Below are positions 1 through 6,910 of a stretch of DNA of 7,993 nucleotides, piece after piece (position 1 is the first letter of the stretch; each line of letters opens with the position of its first letter). Origin of the DNA: Chloroflexota bacterium (GTDB lineage Bacteria; Chloroflexota; Anaerolineae; J102); the NCBI GenBank assembly GCA_024276255.1, contig JAJRXO010000389.1:1-7993 (forward strand). The letters are read 5' to 3'. The notes beneath the pieces were generated by a model. The model made no database searches. It was not told the origin of the DNA and saw only the letters and a list, made by a program, of their open reading frames with translations. The translations under genes and the position numbers were made by a program.

Positions 1-39
1 ATCTCACGATTCGTCGGTCTTTTTGCTGAATGAATCCTA

Positions 40-67
40 TTTCCATTCGTCTGAATTGTGGTATAAT
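40..67 (+). promoter_or_regulatory. Predicted extended -10 promoter for the DegV-recG-coaD-recJ operon
   Basis: A perfect TATAAT lies at 62-67, preceded by TG at 59-60 with one base between, which is the extended -10 pattern of housekeeping-sigma promoters. The best -35 candidate is TTTCCA at 40-45, matching TTGACA at 4 of 6 positions with a 16-nt spacer. Transcription would start near 73-75, leaving a leader of about 84 nt before the GTG start of the DegV gene. A weak -35 is normal when an extended -10 is present. This placement also argues against any coding start upstream of about 74. The 39 bases before the promoter are too short to assign; one frame reads a short open stretch ending in TGA at 31-33, which could be the tail of an upstream gene but cannot be confirmed. 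Confidence 0.65.
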
Positions 68-76
68 CCTAAACTC

Positions 77-102
77 AGGGATTCCGGCGTGCCGGACACC
101 CT
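77..102 (+). promoter_or_regulatory. Inverted repeat / leader hairpin just after the predicted transcription start
   Basis: TCCGGC (83-88) and GCCGGA (91-96) form a perfect inverted repeat around GT. It is flanked by a second complementary pair, AGGG (77-80) and CCCT (99-102), with a 2x2 mismatch between the arms. In RNA this makes a two-part hairpin in the DegV leader, with a 4-nt loop if five inner pairs form. In DNA it is a 14-bp palindrome-like site at about +10 to +23, where a repressor could block the start of transcription. No run of T follows it, so it is unlikely to be a terminator. The function is inferred only. Confidence 0.4.
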
Positions 103-147
103 CTGCTACCATTTTACCACATCTTTTTACACAAAACATCGGTTCTC

Positions 148-153
148 GAGGGA
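148..153 (+). promoter_or_regulatory. Ribosome-binding site that fixes the DegV GTG start
   Basis: GAGGGA at 148-153 stands 4 nt before GTG at 158-160 (6 nt counted from GAGG). It is a good Shine-Dalgarno match and lies directly before the first conserved DegV residues, so it supports GTG 158 over the in-frame ATG at 23, which lies upstream of the promoter. Confidence 0.75.
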
Positions 154-157
154 ACAC

Positions 158-1009
158 GTGCAAACCATACGTATCGTTACCGACAGCAGTGCTCACATCA
201 CCGCCCAGGAACAAAAAGAACTGGGGATTGAAATAGTGCCTCTGCGCATACGCGTGGGCCGCAAAACCTACAAGGACGGCGTTGATCTCACTCCCGACGT
301 CTATTTTCAGAAGATTCAACAGATCAAATCCCTGCCGCAATTGCTGGATCCTCAGTTACAGGATTTCATTAACATTTATCATCAGCTAAGCCGCGAGGCC
401 GACGCCATTTTCTCCATCCATACCTCCAGTGTTTTGAACAACGCTTATCGCCTGGCGCACACGGCCGCGGCGTCGTTGCGCACAGGCACCCGCATTAGCG
501 TCATTGATAGCGAAACCATCGGCCGTGGGCTGGGGATGATCGTCAAACAGGCAGCCCTGGCTGCCCAGGCTGGCGAATCCTCTGATGCCATCGGCCGCCT
601 GGTGCGCGGCATTATTCCCTTTGTCTATTTCAGTTTCTTTGTCGACGATCTGTCCTATCCTGAACGCTACGGCCGCATCCGTAAATCACAGGCTCTGCTG
701 GGCACCATGTTTGGCATCAAGCCATTGCTTGAGATCCGTGAGGGCAATCTTATCGTGATGGAAAAAGTGCGCAGCCAGTTGGATGTGGTGGATAAACTGT
801 ACACGTTCATCAGCGAATTCGCTTATCTCAAAGAGATCGCTCTGCTGCAAAACAATAATGCCCCCAGCGCCACTGCTCTGCTTGAGCAAATCGAAACCAA
901 TCTTCCTGACCTGCCGGTGTTTACCGACACCTATTGCCCGGCCCTGGCCACCCTGATCGGCCCCTCGGCCTTGGGTGTTTTCGTGCGGGAAGATCATCAG
1001 GCATGGTAG
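158..1009 (+). CDS. DegV family protein, fatty-acid-binding fold with altered ligand residues
   Basis: This 283-residue protein has the DegV fold; family members are typically about 280 residues. FakB members of the family carry a fatty acid for phosphorylation by the kinase FakA. Visible family signatures are RIVTDSS (5-11), VPL (27-29), a DG pair at 40-41, VIDS (115-118), the YGRI segment (171-174), GIKPLL before the C-terminal lobe, and GPSALG (268-273). There is no signal peptide or membrane segment, so it should be cytoplasmic. Unusually, the PxTSQPS motif reads PQLLDPQ (60-66), LSGT reads LNNA (93-96), and the His of THxGPG is Leu266. These are the places where FakB contacts the fatty-acid carboxylate. 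The family call is firm. FakB function is doubtful: it may bind another ligand or have lost binding. It is the first gene of the run and ends 18 nt before recG. The GTG start is chosen from the ribosome-binding site and family length; a longer in-frame extension to 23 would begin before the promoter. Confidence 0.88.
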   Translation: MQTIRIVTDSSAHITAQEQKELGIEIVPLRIRVGRKTYKDGVDLTPDVYFQKIQQIKSLPQLLDPQLQDFINIYHQLSREADAIFSIHTSSVLNNAYRLAHTAAASLRTGTRISVIDSETIGRGLGMIVKQAALAAQAGESSDAIGRLVRGIIPFVYFSFFVDDLSYPERYGRIRKSQALLGTMFGIKPLLEIREGNLIVMEKVRSQLDVVDKLYTFISEFAYLKEIALLQNNNAPSATALLEQIETNLPDLPVFTDTYCPALATLIGPSALGVFVREDHQAW

Positions 1010-1027
1010 TGCCGTCCCCTGGCTTTA

Positions 1028-3448
1028 ATGACCAACCCCATCTTGCAACTTTACAAAGTCCTGGAATTGGAGAAAAAACGCCACTATCGCGATGATGCCG
1101 TGTTAGGAGGCTTTGCCGAATTTGCGCGCCAGTGGCAGGTGGCAGCCCTGGCTGCGGCCACGGATGCCCGGCAGAAAGCCTGGGTACAAAAAACAGCAGC
1201 CACGCTCAGCGCCTATTCCCAACTCACCCCGGCTGCCCGTCCACAGACGATCCGGGAGATTCTCACCGAGCTGCGCCAGCTTCATAGCGCCCCGCCGCCT
1301 GCCCCGCCGCCGGCGCAACCTCGTCGCAAAAAGAGCCCCCCTGCACCGCAACCCGGCCAGGGCTTACTGGCCCCGCTCACCGTACTACCTGGCATTGGCC
1401 CCAAGCTGGCCGCCACCCTGGCTCGCCTGCGTCTCTACCAGGTGCAAGATCTGCTCTGGCACCTGCCTACACGGTATCTCGACTACAGCCGCCTGCAACA
1501 GATCAAGGATCTGCGGGCAGGAGAACAGGTGACCATCAAGGCCACGGTATGGGGCCTGAAATCCCGCCGCCTGAGCCGTAATCGTGTGCTCACCACCGTC
1601 ACCCTTACCGACGCCACCGGCACCATTCGGGCCACCTTCTGGAATCCCTATATTCAACGCCTGCTGCGTCCCGAACATACCTATTTCTTCAGCGGCAAGG
1701 TGGGCATCTTCCGTGATCAACGGGTGCTGGAGTCGCCTGAGTTCGAGCCCGCCAGCGACGATCCCACCCACACTGCCCGCATCGTCCCTATTTATCCCCT
1801 CACCGAGGGCCTGTCCGCCCGCGTTTTACGCAAACATATTCGCGCCGTTGTCGAAAAATGGGCTCCCCAATTGCCCGATCCCCTGCCCCCGGCCATGCGG
1901 CAGCGGCTTGGTTTCCCCGTTCTGGGAGAGGCGCTGCGGCAGGTTCATTTCCCCGACGATGCGGCCAGCCTGGAGCTGGCCCGCAGGCGCCTGGCCTTTG
2001 ACGAACTCCTCATCATCCAGTTGGGTGTGCTCAGCCAGCACCGGGCCTGGCAGGAATTGCCCGCCCAACCGTTGTCACTGGATGACAGCACACTGGCCGA
2101 TTTTCTGACCGCATTGCCATTTCAGCTCACCGGCGCCCAGCAGCGCGTGCTGGCCGACATCCGCCGAGACATTGCCCGCCCCTACCCCATGACGCGGCTG
2201 CTGCAGGGTGATGTGGGCAGCGGCAAAACCGTGATCGCTGCTGCTGCCATGTGGGCTGCAGTGGCCAACGGCGCCCAGGCCGCCCTCACGGCCCCCACCG
2301 AGATCCTGGCCGAACAACATTTTCGCAAATTCCAGACGCTGTTTGCCCAACTCCTGCATCCGCAGCGCGGATGGCCTCTGCGCGTCGACCTGCTCACCGG
2401 CAGCGTGACAGGCCAGCAACGCCAGAATGTGCTCGACGCCATGGCTGCCGGCGATTCCGACATCCTCATCGGCACCCATGCCCTCATTCAGGAAAACGTA
2501 CGTTTTCGGCGACTGGCGCTGATCGTCATCGATGAACAGCACCGTTTCGGGGTGCAGCAGCGGGCGGCCCTGCGCGAAAAAGGCGCTGCCTTCAGCAGGG
2601 AAGGCACCAACACGCCCCACACGCTGGTCATGTCGGCCACCCCCATCCCCCGCACCCTGGCCCTCACCATCTATGGCGACATGGATGTCAGCGCCATCGA
2701 CGAACTGCCGCCCGGCCGCCAGCCCATCAAAACGTACTGGATCAAGCCCGGAGCCCGCAATCGCGTTTATCAATTCATTCGCGATCAGGTTCACGCTGGA
2801 CGTCAGGCCTTCATCATTTATCCTCTGGTCGACGAAAGTGAGCATCTCGAAAATGTCAAGGCGGCTGTGGCCGAGCATCAACGCCTGCAGAGTAAAGTTT
2901 TCCCTGATCTCAAGGTCGGCCTGTTGCATGGCCGCCTGAGCGGCAAAGAAAAAGACGCCATCATGCGCGGCTTTGCCCGCGGCGAATACCACATCCTGGT
3001 CAGCACTGCCGTCGTCGAGGTGGGCATCGACATCCCCAATGCCAGCGTCATGCTCATCGAAAATGCCGACCGCTTCGGCCTGGCCCAGTTGCACCAATTC
3101 CGGGGACGCGTGGGGCGCGGCCCCCACGCGTCCTACTGCATCCTGGTCAGCGATCCCAAAAGCGACGACGGCCGCCGCCGCATGCAGGCCATGGAGCAGA
3201 GCAACGATGGTTTCGAGTTAGCCGAGATCGATTTGACCATGCGTGGCCCTGGCGAATTCTTCGGCACCCGGCAGAGCGGCCTGCCCGATCTGCGCCTGGC
3301 CCGGCTCAGCGACACCCGACTGCTGGAGATCGCCCGCCGCGAAGCCGAACAACTGATCGACCGCGATCCGCAGCTCACCCAGCCCCAACATCAACTCCTT
3401 GCCCGCCGTATCACCGAATTCTGGACCCAAAAGATGGATCTCTCATGA
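1028..3448 (+). CDS. recG: ATP-dependent DNA helicase RecG
   Basis: RecG binds branched DNA and drives stalled replication forks and Holliday junctions by ATP hydrolysis, in recombination and repair. This 806-residue protein is longer than the roughly 690-residue enterobacterial form because of an N-terminal extension. Order: helical extension (about 1-86), proline-rich linker (88-109, 11 prolines, with a basic RRKK at 99-102), helix-hairpin-helix-like LPGIGPK (120-126), OB-fold wedge domain (to about 290), then two RecA-like helicase lobes. Walker A is GDVGSGKT (394-401), Walker B is DEQH (502-505), motif III is SAT (536-538), and motif VI is QFRGRVGR (690-697). The C-terminal TRG segment starts near TMRGPGEFFG (737). 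All motor residues are intact. No good Shine-Dalgarno precedes ATG 1028, so translation is probably coupled to the DegV gene 18 nt upstream. Its stop codon overlaps the coaD start (ATGA). Confidence 0.97.
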   Translation: MTNPILQLYKVLELEKKRHYRDDAVLGGFAEFARQWQVAALAAATDARQKAWVQKTAATLSAYSQLTPAARPQTIREILTELRQLHSAPPPAPPPAQPRRKKSPPAPQPGQGLLAPLTVLPGIGPKLAATLARLRLYQVQDLLWHLPTRYLDYSRLQQIKDLRAGEQVTIKATVWGLKSRRLSRNRVLTTVTLTDATGTIRATFWNPYIQRLLRPEHTYFFSGKVGIFRDQRVLESPEFEPASDDPTHTARIVPIYPLTEGLSARVLRKHIRAVVEKWAPQLPDPLPPAMRQRLGFPVLGEALRQVHFPDDAASLELARRRLAFDELLIIQLGVLSQHRAWQELPAQPLSLDDSTLADFLTALPFQLTGAQQRVLADIRRDIARPYPMTRLLQGDVGSGKTVIAAAAMWAAVANGAQAALTAPTEILAEQHFRKFQTLFAQLLHPQRGWPLRVDLLTGSVTGQQRQNVLDAMAAGDSDILIGTHALIQENVRFRRLALIVIDEQHRFGVQQRAALREKGAAFSREGTNTPHTLVMSATPIPRTLALTIYGDMDVSAIDELPPGRQPIKTYWIKPGARNRVYQFIRDQVHAGRQAFIIYPLVDESEHLENVKAAVAEHQRLQSKVFPDLKVGLLHGRLSGKEKDAIMRGFARGEYHILVSTAVVEVGIDIPNASVMLIENADRFGLAQLHQFRGRVGRGPHASYCILVSDPKSDDGRRRMQAMEQSNDGFELAEIDLTMRGPGEFFGTRQSGLPDLRLARLSDTRLLEIARREAEQLIDRDPQLTQPQHQLLARRITEFWTQKMDLS

Positions 3449-3957
3449 TCAAAGCACTCTATCCCGGCACTTTCGATCCCGTACATTACGGGCACATCGA
3501 CATCGCCCAGCGCGCGGCCCAACTGTGGGACGCCGTCATCGTGGCGGTGTACGATCGCCCCAGCAAAAAACTCATGTTTAACATCGATGAACGTGTGGCT
3601 CTGTTTCGGGAGGCTGTCGCCGATCTCCCCAACGTGCAGGTCCTGCCCTACAGCGGACTCACAGTCGATTTTGCCCGCCAGGTGGGCACCAAGGTTATGG
3701 TGCGGGGCCTGCGGGCCATTTCCGATTTCGAGTACGAATTTCAGATCGCGCTCACCAACAAGGAGCTGGCCCCCGACATTGAGTTCTGCGCCCTCATGAC
3801 CAGCCTCGACCATGCCTTCCTTTCCTCCAGCATTCTCAAAGAAGTCGCCATCCTGCATGGTAATATCAGCACCATGTGTCCGCCCCATGTGCAGCGCGCT
3901 TTGCAGCAGCGCGTTCAGGACTGGCACGAGGCCGGCGGCAAGTTCGATCGCATCTAA
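3445..3957 (+). CDS. coaD: Phosphopantetheine adenylyltransferase
   Basis: CoaD transfers AMP from ATP to 4'-phosphopantetheine, giving dephospho-CoA and pyrophosphate, the penultimate step of coenzyme A synthesis in the cytoplasm. The 170 residues match the usual length of 160-170. It is a nucleotidyltransferase of the HxGH superfamily: the opening YPGTFDP (6-12) is followed by HYGH (14-17), whose His14 and His17 stand where the E. coli enzyme has TNGH. Lys42, the VRGLR segment with Arg87 and Arg90, and the serine cluster FLSSS (125-129) with KE (132-133) are in the expected places for binding phosphopantetheine and ATP. The start codon overlaps the recG stop by four bases, so the two are translationally coupled. 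In many bacteria rsmD lies directly before coaD; here it is absent. Nothing suggests loss of activity. Confidence 0.96.
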   Translation: MIKALYPGTFDPVHYGHIDIAQRAAQLWDAVIVAVYDRPSKKLMFNIDERVALFREAVADLPNVQVLPYSGLTVDFARQVGTKVMVRGLRAISDFEYEFQIALTNKELAPDIEFCALMTSLDHAFLSSSILKEVAILHGNISTMCPPHVQRALQQRVQDWHEAGGKFDRI

Positions 3958-3964
3958 TTTCATC

Positions 3965-3977
3965 GGAGAATCTCTTG
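3965..3977 (+). promoter_or_regulatory. Ribosome-binding site and TTG start codon of recJ
   Basis: GGAG at 3965-3968 (within CGGAGAA) stands 6 nt before TTG at 3975-3977, in the recJ frame and just after the coaD stop at 3955-3957. The only upstream in-frame ATG (3876) lies deep inside coaD and would add 33 residues that look like out-of-frame coaD. TTG is therefore the best start. Confidence 0.75.
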
Positions 3978-5771
3978 GCTCCCATTCCCACCCGCTGGAT
4001 CCTACCCCGACCTGTCCCGCCCGAAATCCGGGCCCGGCTGAACTGGCTGCACCCCAATGTTGTGCAGATCCTTTTCAATCGCGGCATCACCGGTGCCGAT
4101 GATGTGGCCGAATACTTCGGCCAGCACGTACGCCCTGACGATCCCTTTCGTATAAAGGGCGTATCCGAAGCTGTCACCCGCATCCGCCATGCCATTCGCA
4201 AACGCCAGCCCATCGCCGTTTATGGCGATTTCGATGCTGACGGCGTTACATCCACCGCCCTGTTGGTGCAAACCCTGCGCTCCCTCGGCGCCGATGTCAT
4301 GCCCTATATCCCCCATCGCGTGGACGAAGGCTACGGCCTGAACAACGAGGCCCTGAGCTGGCTGCATCATCAGGGCATGAAGCTTGTCATCACCGTGGAC
4401 TGTGGCATTCGTGCTGTGGCCGAAGTCGCGCATGCCAATACGCTGGGTCTCGATATCATCATCACCGATCATCATTCCATTGGCCCGCAGGTGCCTGATG
4501 CCCTGGTGGTCATCAACCCCCGTCAGGCCGATTGCCCCTACAAAGACCTCTACCCCGACCAGTTCAATGCCCTGGCCGGGGTCGGCGTGGCCTTCAAGTT
4601 GGCGCAGGCCCTGTTGCGGGCCGAGGAACAGAGTCCCCTGGGCGCCGCCACCACTGAATTGCCGGAAGAGGCATTACTGGACCTGGTCGCCCTGGGTACG
4701 GTGGCTGACATGATGCCTCTGCGTCATGAAAATCGTGTACTCGTCCAACGCGGATTGGTGCAGCTCAATACCGGCCAGCGCCCCGGCGTGCGCGCTCTGG
4801 CGAAAAAGGCCGGCGTGCAACTGGGGCAGATCGATGCCACTGCCATCGGTTTTCGACTGGGTCCCCGGCTCAATGCCGCTGGTCGCCTGAAAAGTGCCGC
4901 CCTGTCCTATGATTTGCTGATGGCGGAGAATGACGACGAGGCCGAAGACCTGGCCGACGAGCTCAATTATCTTAATCGCGAGCGCCAGCGTCTCACGCAG
5001 GAAGCCGTACAATGGGCCGAAGCTGAGCTGGGCGATAATCCCCCCGACCAGGTGATCCTGCTGGGTCGCGAGCAGCTGGTGCCCGGCATTGTGGGCCTGG
5101 TGGCCAGCCGTCTTAAAGAACGCTACTATCGGCCCGCCCTGGTGGCGGAGCTGGGGGGCACCGAGGTGCGAGGTTCGGCGCGCAGCATCCCCGAATTCCA
5201 TATCACCAACGCCCTCGATCGGTGCAGCGACATCCTGGTGCGCTATGGCGGCCATGCTGCCGCAGCCGGTTTCACGGTGCAACGTGCTCTGCTGCCCGAA
5301 TTGCGTCGTCGCCTCAACGACATTGCGGCCGAGCAACTCGGTGATTTTGAGCGGGTGCACAAGATCCCGGTCGATGTCGTGCTCAATTTGCACGAGCTCG
5401 ACTATGCCCTGCTGGGCCAGCTACGAGAGCTGGAACCTACCGGCGCCGAAAATCAACCGCCGCTGCTGGCTGTGCCTGACCTGATCGTGCGCGACTACCG
5501 TCGCGTGGGCGCCGATGGCAGCCATCTCAAGCTGCGAGTTACCGATGGCTCCGTCACATTTGATGCCATCGCCTTTGGCAAGGGCGAGATGGCCACAAAC
5601 ATGCCGGTACGCGTCGATCTGGCCTTTCAGCTCGACGAAAACATCTGGCAGGGCCAGCGTTCGCTACAACTACTCGTACACGACATCCAGATCGCGGGTC
5701 GTGGCATCCCTCGCCAGACCGCCTCGATCGAGGACGATGTCCCCCCACTGTTTCGTAGCCGGCATGACTGA
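3975..5771 (+). CDS. recJ: Single-stranded-DNA-specific exonuclease RecJ
   Basis: RecJ degrades single-stranded DNA 5' to 3' using two metal ions; it works in recombination, mismatch repair and base-excision repair. From the TTG start the protein has 598 residues, close to the usual 560-600. The DHH domain carries YGDFDADG (83-90), DCG (142-144), the DHH triad (165-167), an ADM motif in the segment ALGTVADMMPL, and LNAAGR (299-304). The DHHA1 domain follows, with the glycine-rich GGHAAAAGF (425-433), the nucleic-acid contact motif. The C-terminal OB fold (about 460 to the end) finishes with the usual hydrophobic strand near QLLVHDIQI. All expected metal ligands in these motifs are present. 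It starts 17 nt after coaD, so it is probably in the same transcript, placing two fork- and repair-related enzymes (RecG, RecJ) together around coaD. I see no frameshift or insertion. Confidence 0.96.
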   Translation: MAPIPTRWILPRPVPPEIRARLNWLHPNVVQILFNRGITGADDVAEYFGQHVRPDDPFRIKGVSEAVTRIRHAIRKRQPIAVYGDFDADGVTSTALLVQTLRSLGADVMPYIPHRVDEGYGLNNEALSWLHHQGMKLVITVDCGIRAVAEVAHANTLGLDIIITDHHSIGPQVPDALVVINPRQADCPYKDLYPDQFNALAGVGVAFKLAQALLRAEEQSPLGAATTELPEEALLDLVALGTVADMMPLRHENRVLVQRGLVQLNTGQRPGVRALAKKAGVQLGQIDATAIGFRLGPRLNAAGRLKSAALSYDLLMAENDDEAEDLADELNYLNRERQRLTQEAVQWAEAELGDNPPDQVILLGREQLVPGIVGLVASRLKERYYRPALVAELGGTEVRGSARSIPEFHITNALDRCSDILVRYGGHAAAAGFTVQRALLPELRRRLNDIAAEQLGDFERVHKIPVDVVLNLHELDYALLGQLRELEPTGAENQPPLLAVPDLIVRDYRRVGADGSHLKLRVTDGSVTFDAIAFGKGEMATNMPVRVDLAFQLDENIWQGQRSLQLLVHDIQIAGRGIPRQTASIEDDVPPLFRSRHD

Positions 5772-5820
5772 AGCCGGAAACCATTTCATCTCTCTTCACA
5801 GCCATATTCAAGGATCATTC

Positions 5821-6060
5821 ATGCGCCGTTTATTTAAAACTCTCAGCGGTCCCCTCAAGGCAGGGTTGATTGCTGCTGCCATTGGTATCATTTTTGCCAT
5901 CATCGGCATGGCTCGCGGCATGGTGCCCCTGCGCTTTGCCAGTATCATCATGGCTCTGCTGATCAGTGGCGGCAGTTGGGGCATCGTGGTATGGGCCATC
6001 GCCACCGCTGTGGCTGATGTCGAACACGATTTGATAGACGATACACAAAACGAGGCCTGA
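5821..6060 (+). CDS. Small two-helix membrane protein of unknown function
   Basis: I do not recognise this 79-residue protein. A good Shine-Dalgarno (AAGGA, 5810-5814) lies 6 nt before ATG 5821, and the base composition matches its neighbours, so it is likely a real gene. The N-terminus is basic (MRRLFKTL, with Lys13). A first hydrophobic helix runs about 14-31 (AGLIAAAIGIIFAIIGMA). A short loop with Arg32, Pro36 and Arg38 follows, then a second helix about 39-63. The tail from Asp66 is strongly acidic (DVEHDLIDDTQNE). This suggests an inner-membrane hairpin with both ends in the cytoplasm. The helices are rich in small residues (Gly, Ala, Ser), which favours helix packing or self-association. 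It lies 49 nt after recJ and 8 nt before the HAD gene, so it is probably co-transcribed. There is no cysteine, lipobox or cleavage site. Toxin-like small proteins can look similar, but nothing specific supports that here. Confidence 0.8.
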   Translation: MRRLFKTLSGPLKAGLIAAAIGIIFAIIGMARGMVPLRFASIIMALLISGGSWGIVVWAIATAVADVEHDLIDDTQNEA

Positions 6061-6068
6061 GTACTACC

Positions 6069-6863
6069 ATGCACCTGCGCCCTCCCTTCGACGCCATTCG
6101 TGGCTGGCTGATTGACATGGATGGGGTCCTGTATCGCGGCCGCCAGCCCCTGCCCGCGGCCACCGACTTCATTCAGACCCTGCAACGTAGCCAACGTCCC
6201 TTTTTATTTCTTACCAATAACGCCACCAAAACCCCACAGCAGATCCAAAAACGCCTGGCCTCCATGGACATCCACGTCCCGCTGGCGGCCATCTTTACCT
6301 CGGCTCTGGCCACGGCCGCGGCCCTGCAGGAGCAGGCCCCGCCACCGCAATCCGTATTGGTGATGGGCAGCGATGGCCTGCAACAGGCAATACAGCAGGC
6401 AGGCTACACGATTGTCGAGCAGGCGGAACAGGCGCAGTGGGTGGTGAGCGGACTCAACCAGCACGCCTGCTATCAGCAATTGGCCGAAACCACCCTGGCC
6501 ATTCGTCGCGGCTGCCCCTGGCTGGCCACCAATCCCGATCTCACCTGGCCTGGCGAGCGCGGTGAGCTGCCCGGCGCTGGCGCCATCACCGCCCTGCTGG
6601 TCGCGGCCAGTGGTCGGCAGCCCGTGGTGATCGGCAAACCGGAACCGGGCATTTTCCAGCAGGCATTAGCCCGGCTGGGCGTCGACCCGGCTGAGGCCGT
6701 GATGCTGGGCGACCGCCTCAGTACTGACATTCTCGGCGGTCAACGCGCGGGTCTGCGTACCATTTGCACCCTGACCGGCGTCAGCACTCGTGAACAGGCC
6801 CAGGCTCACACCCCCCCACCCGATTGGATCATTCCCGATTTACGGGCCTTGCTGCGTGACTAG
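6069..6863 (+). CDS. HAD-IIA family phosphatase (NagD-like)
   Basis: This 264-residue protein is a haloacid dehalogenase superfamily hydrolase with a C2 cap, in the HAD-IIA group that includes NagD, AraL, p-nitrophenyl phosphatases and phosphoglycolate phosphatase. Motif I is DMDGVLY (16-22), with Asp16 as nucleophile and Asp18 as acid/base. Motif II is LTNNAT (48-53) with Thr49. The cap domain follows, including the ATNPDLTWP segment that helps choose the substrate. Motif III Lys190 lies in GKPEP (189-193), and motif IV is GDRLSTD (214-220). All catalytic residues are present, so it should be an active magnesium-dependent phosphatase of small phosphorylated metabolites in the cytoplasm. The substrate cannot be read from the sequence; a clean-up role for sugar phosphates or phosphoglycolate is common in the family. 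No good ribosome-binding site is at the right distance (GAGG at 6052-6055 is 13 nt away), so translation is probably coupled to the membrane-protein gene that ends 8 nt upstream. Confidence 0.93.
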   Translation: MHLRPPFDAIRGWLIDMDGVLYRGRQPLPAATDFIQTLQRSQRPFLFLTNNATKTPQQIQKRLASMDIHVPLAAIFTSALATAAALQEQAPPPQSVLVMGSDGLQQAIQQAGYTIVEQAEQAQWVVSGLNQHACYQQLAETTLAIRRGCPWLATNPDLTWPGERGELPGAGAITALLVAASGRQPVVIGKPEPGIFQQALARLGVDPAEAVMLGDRLSTDILGGQRAGLRTICTLTGVSTREQAQAHTPPPDWIIPDLRALLRD

Positions 6864-6874
6864 GCTTGGTTTAG

Positions 6875-6910
6875 CCGGATAACGGAGCCAGCTCGAGATG
6901 ACCCGGATAA
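6875..6910 (+). repeat. Pair of 8-bp direct repeats (CCGGATAA) before rlmN
   Basis: CCGGATAA occurs at 6875-6882 and again at 6903-6910, 28 nt apart start to start, in the 84-nt gap between the HAD gene and rlmN. The spacing is not an exact multiple of the helical turn, and I see no convincing -35/-10 pair beside them. They may be a regulatory site or chance. Confidence 0.3.

Noticed and set aside
23..157. In-frame N-terminal extension of the DegV protein from ATG 23
   Set aside because: It starts upstream of a near-consensus promoter (TATAAT at 62-67), adds 45 residues unlike the family, and a good ribosome-binding site points to GTG 158, which gives the usual family length.
2075..3127. Long open frame of 350 codons on the minus strand within recG
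   Set aside because: It lies wholly opposite intact recG in a GC-rich gene, where minus-strand frames are often open; the product has low-complexity composition and no recognisable family.
3876..3974. In-frame extension of RecJ from ATG 3876
   Set aside because: The 33 extra residues come from inside coaD in another frame and have no RecJ character; TTG 3975 has a good ribosome-binding site.
4674..5393. Minus-strand open frame of 239 codons opposite recJ
   Set aside because: It is a shadow of recJ coding sequence with no recognisable motif and no sensible upstream ribosome-binding site context.
6863..6876. GGCT/AGCC inverted repeat right after the HAD stop codon as a terminator
   Set aside because: The stem is only 4 bp around a 6-nt loop and no run of T follows, so it does not meet the pattern of an intrinsic terminator.
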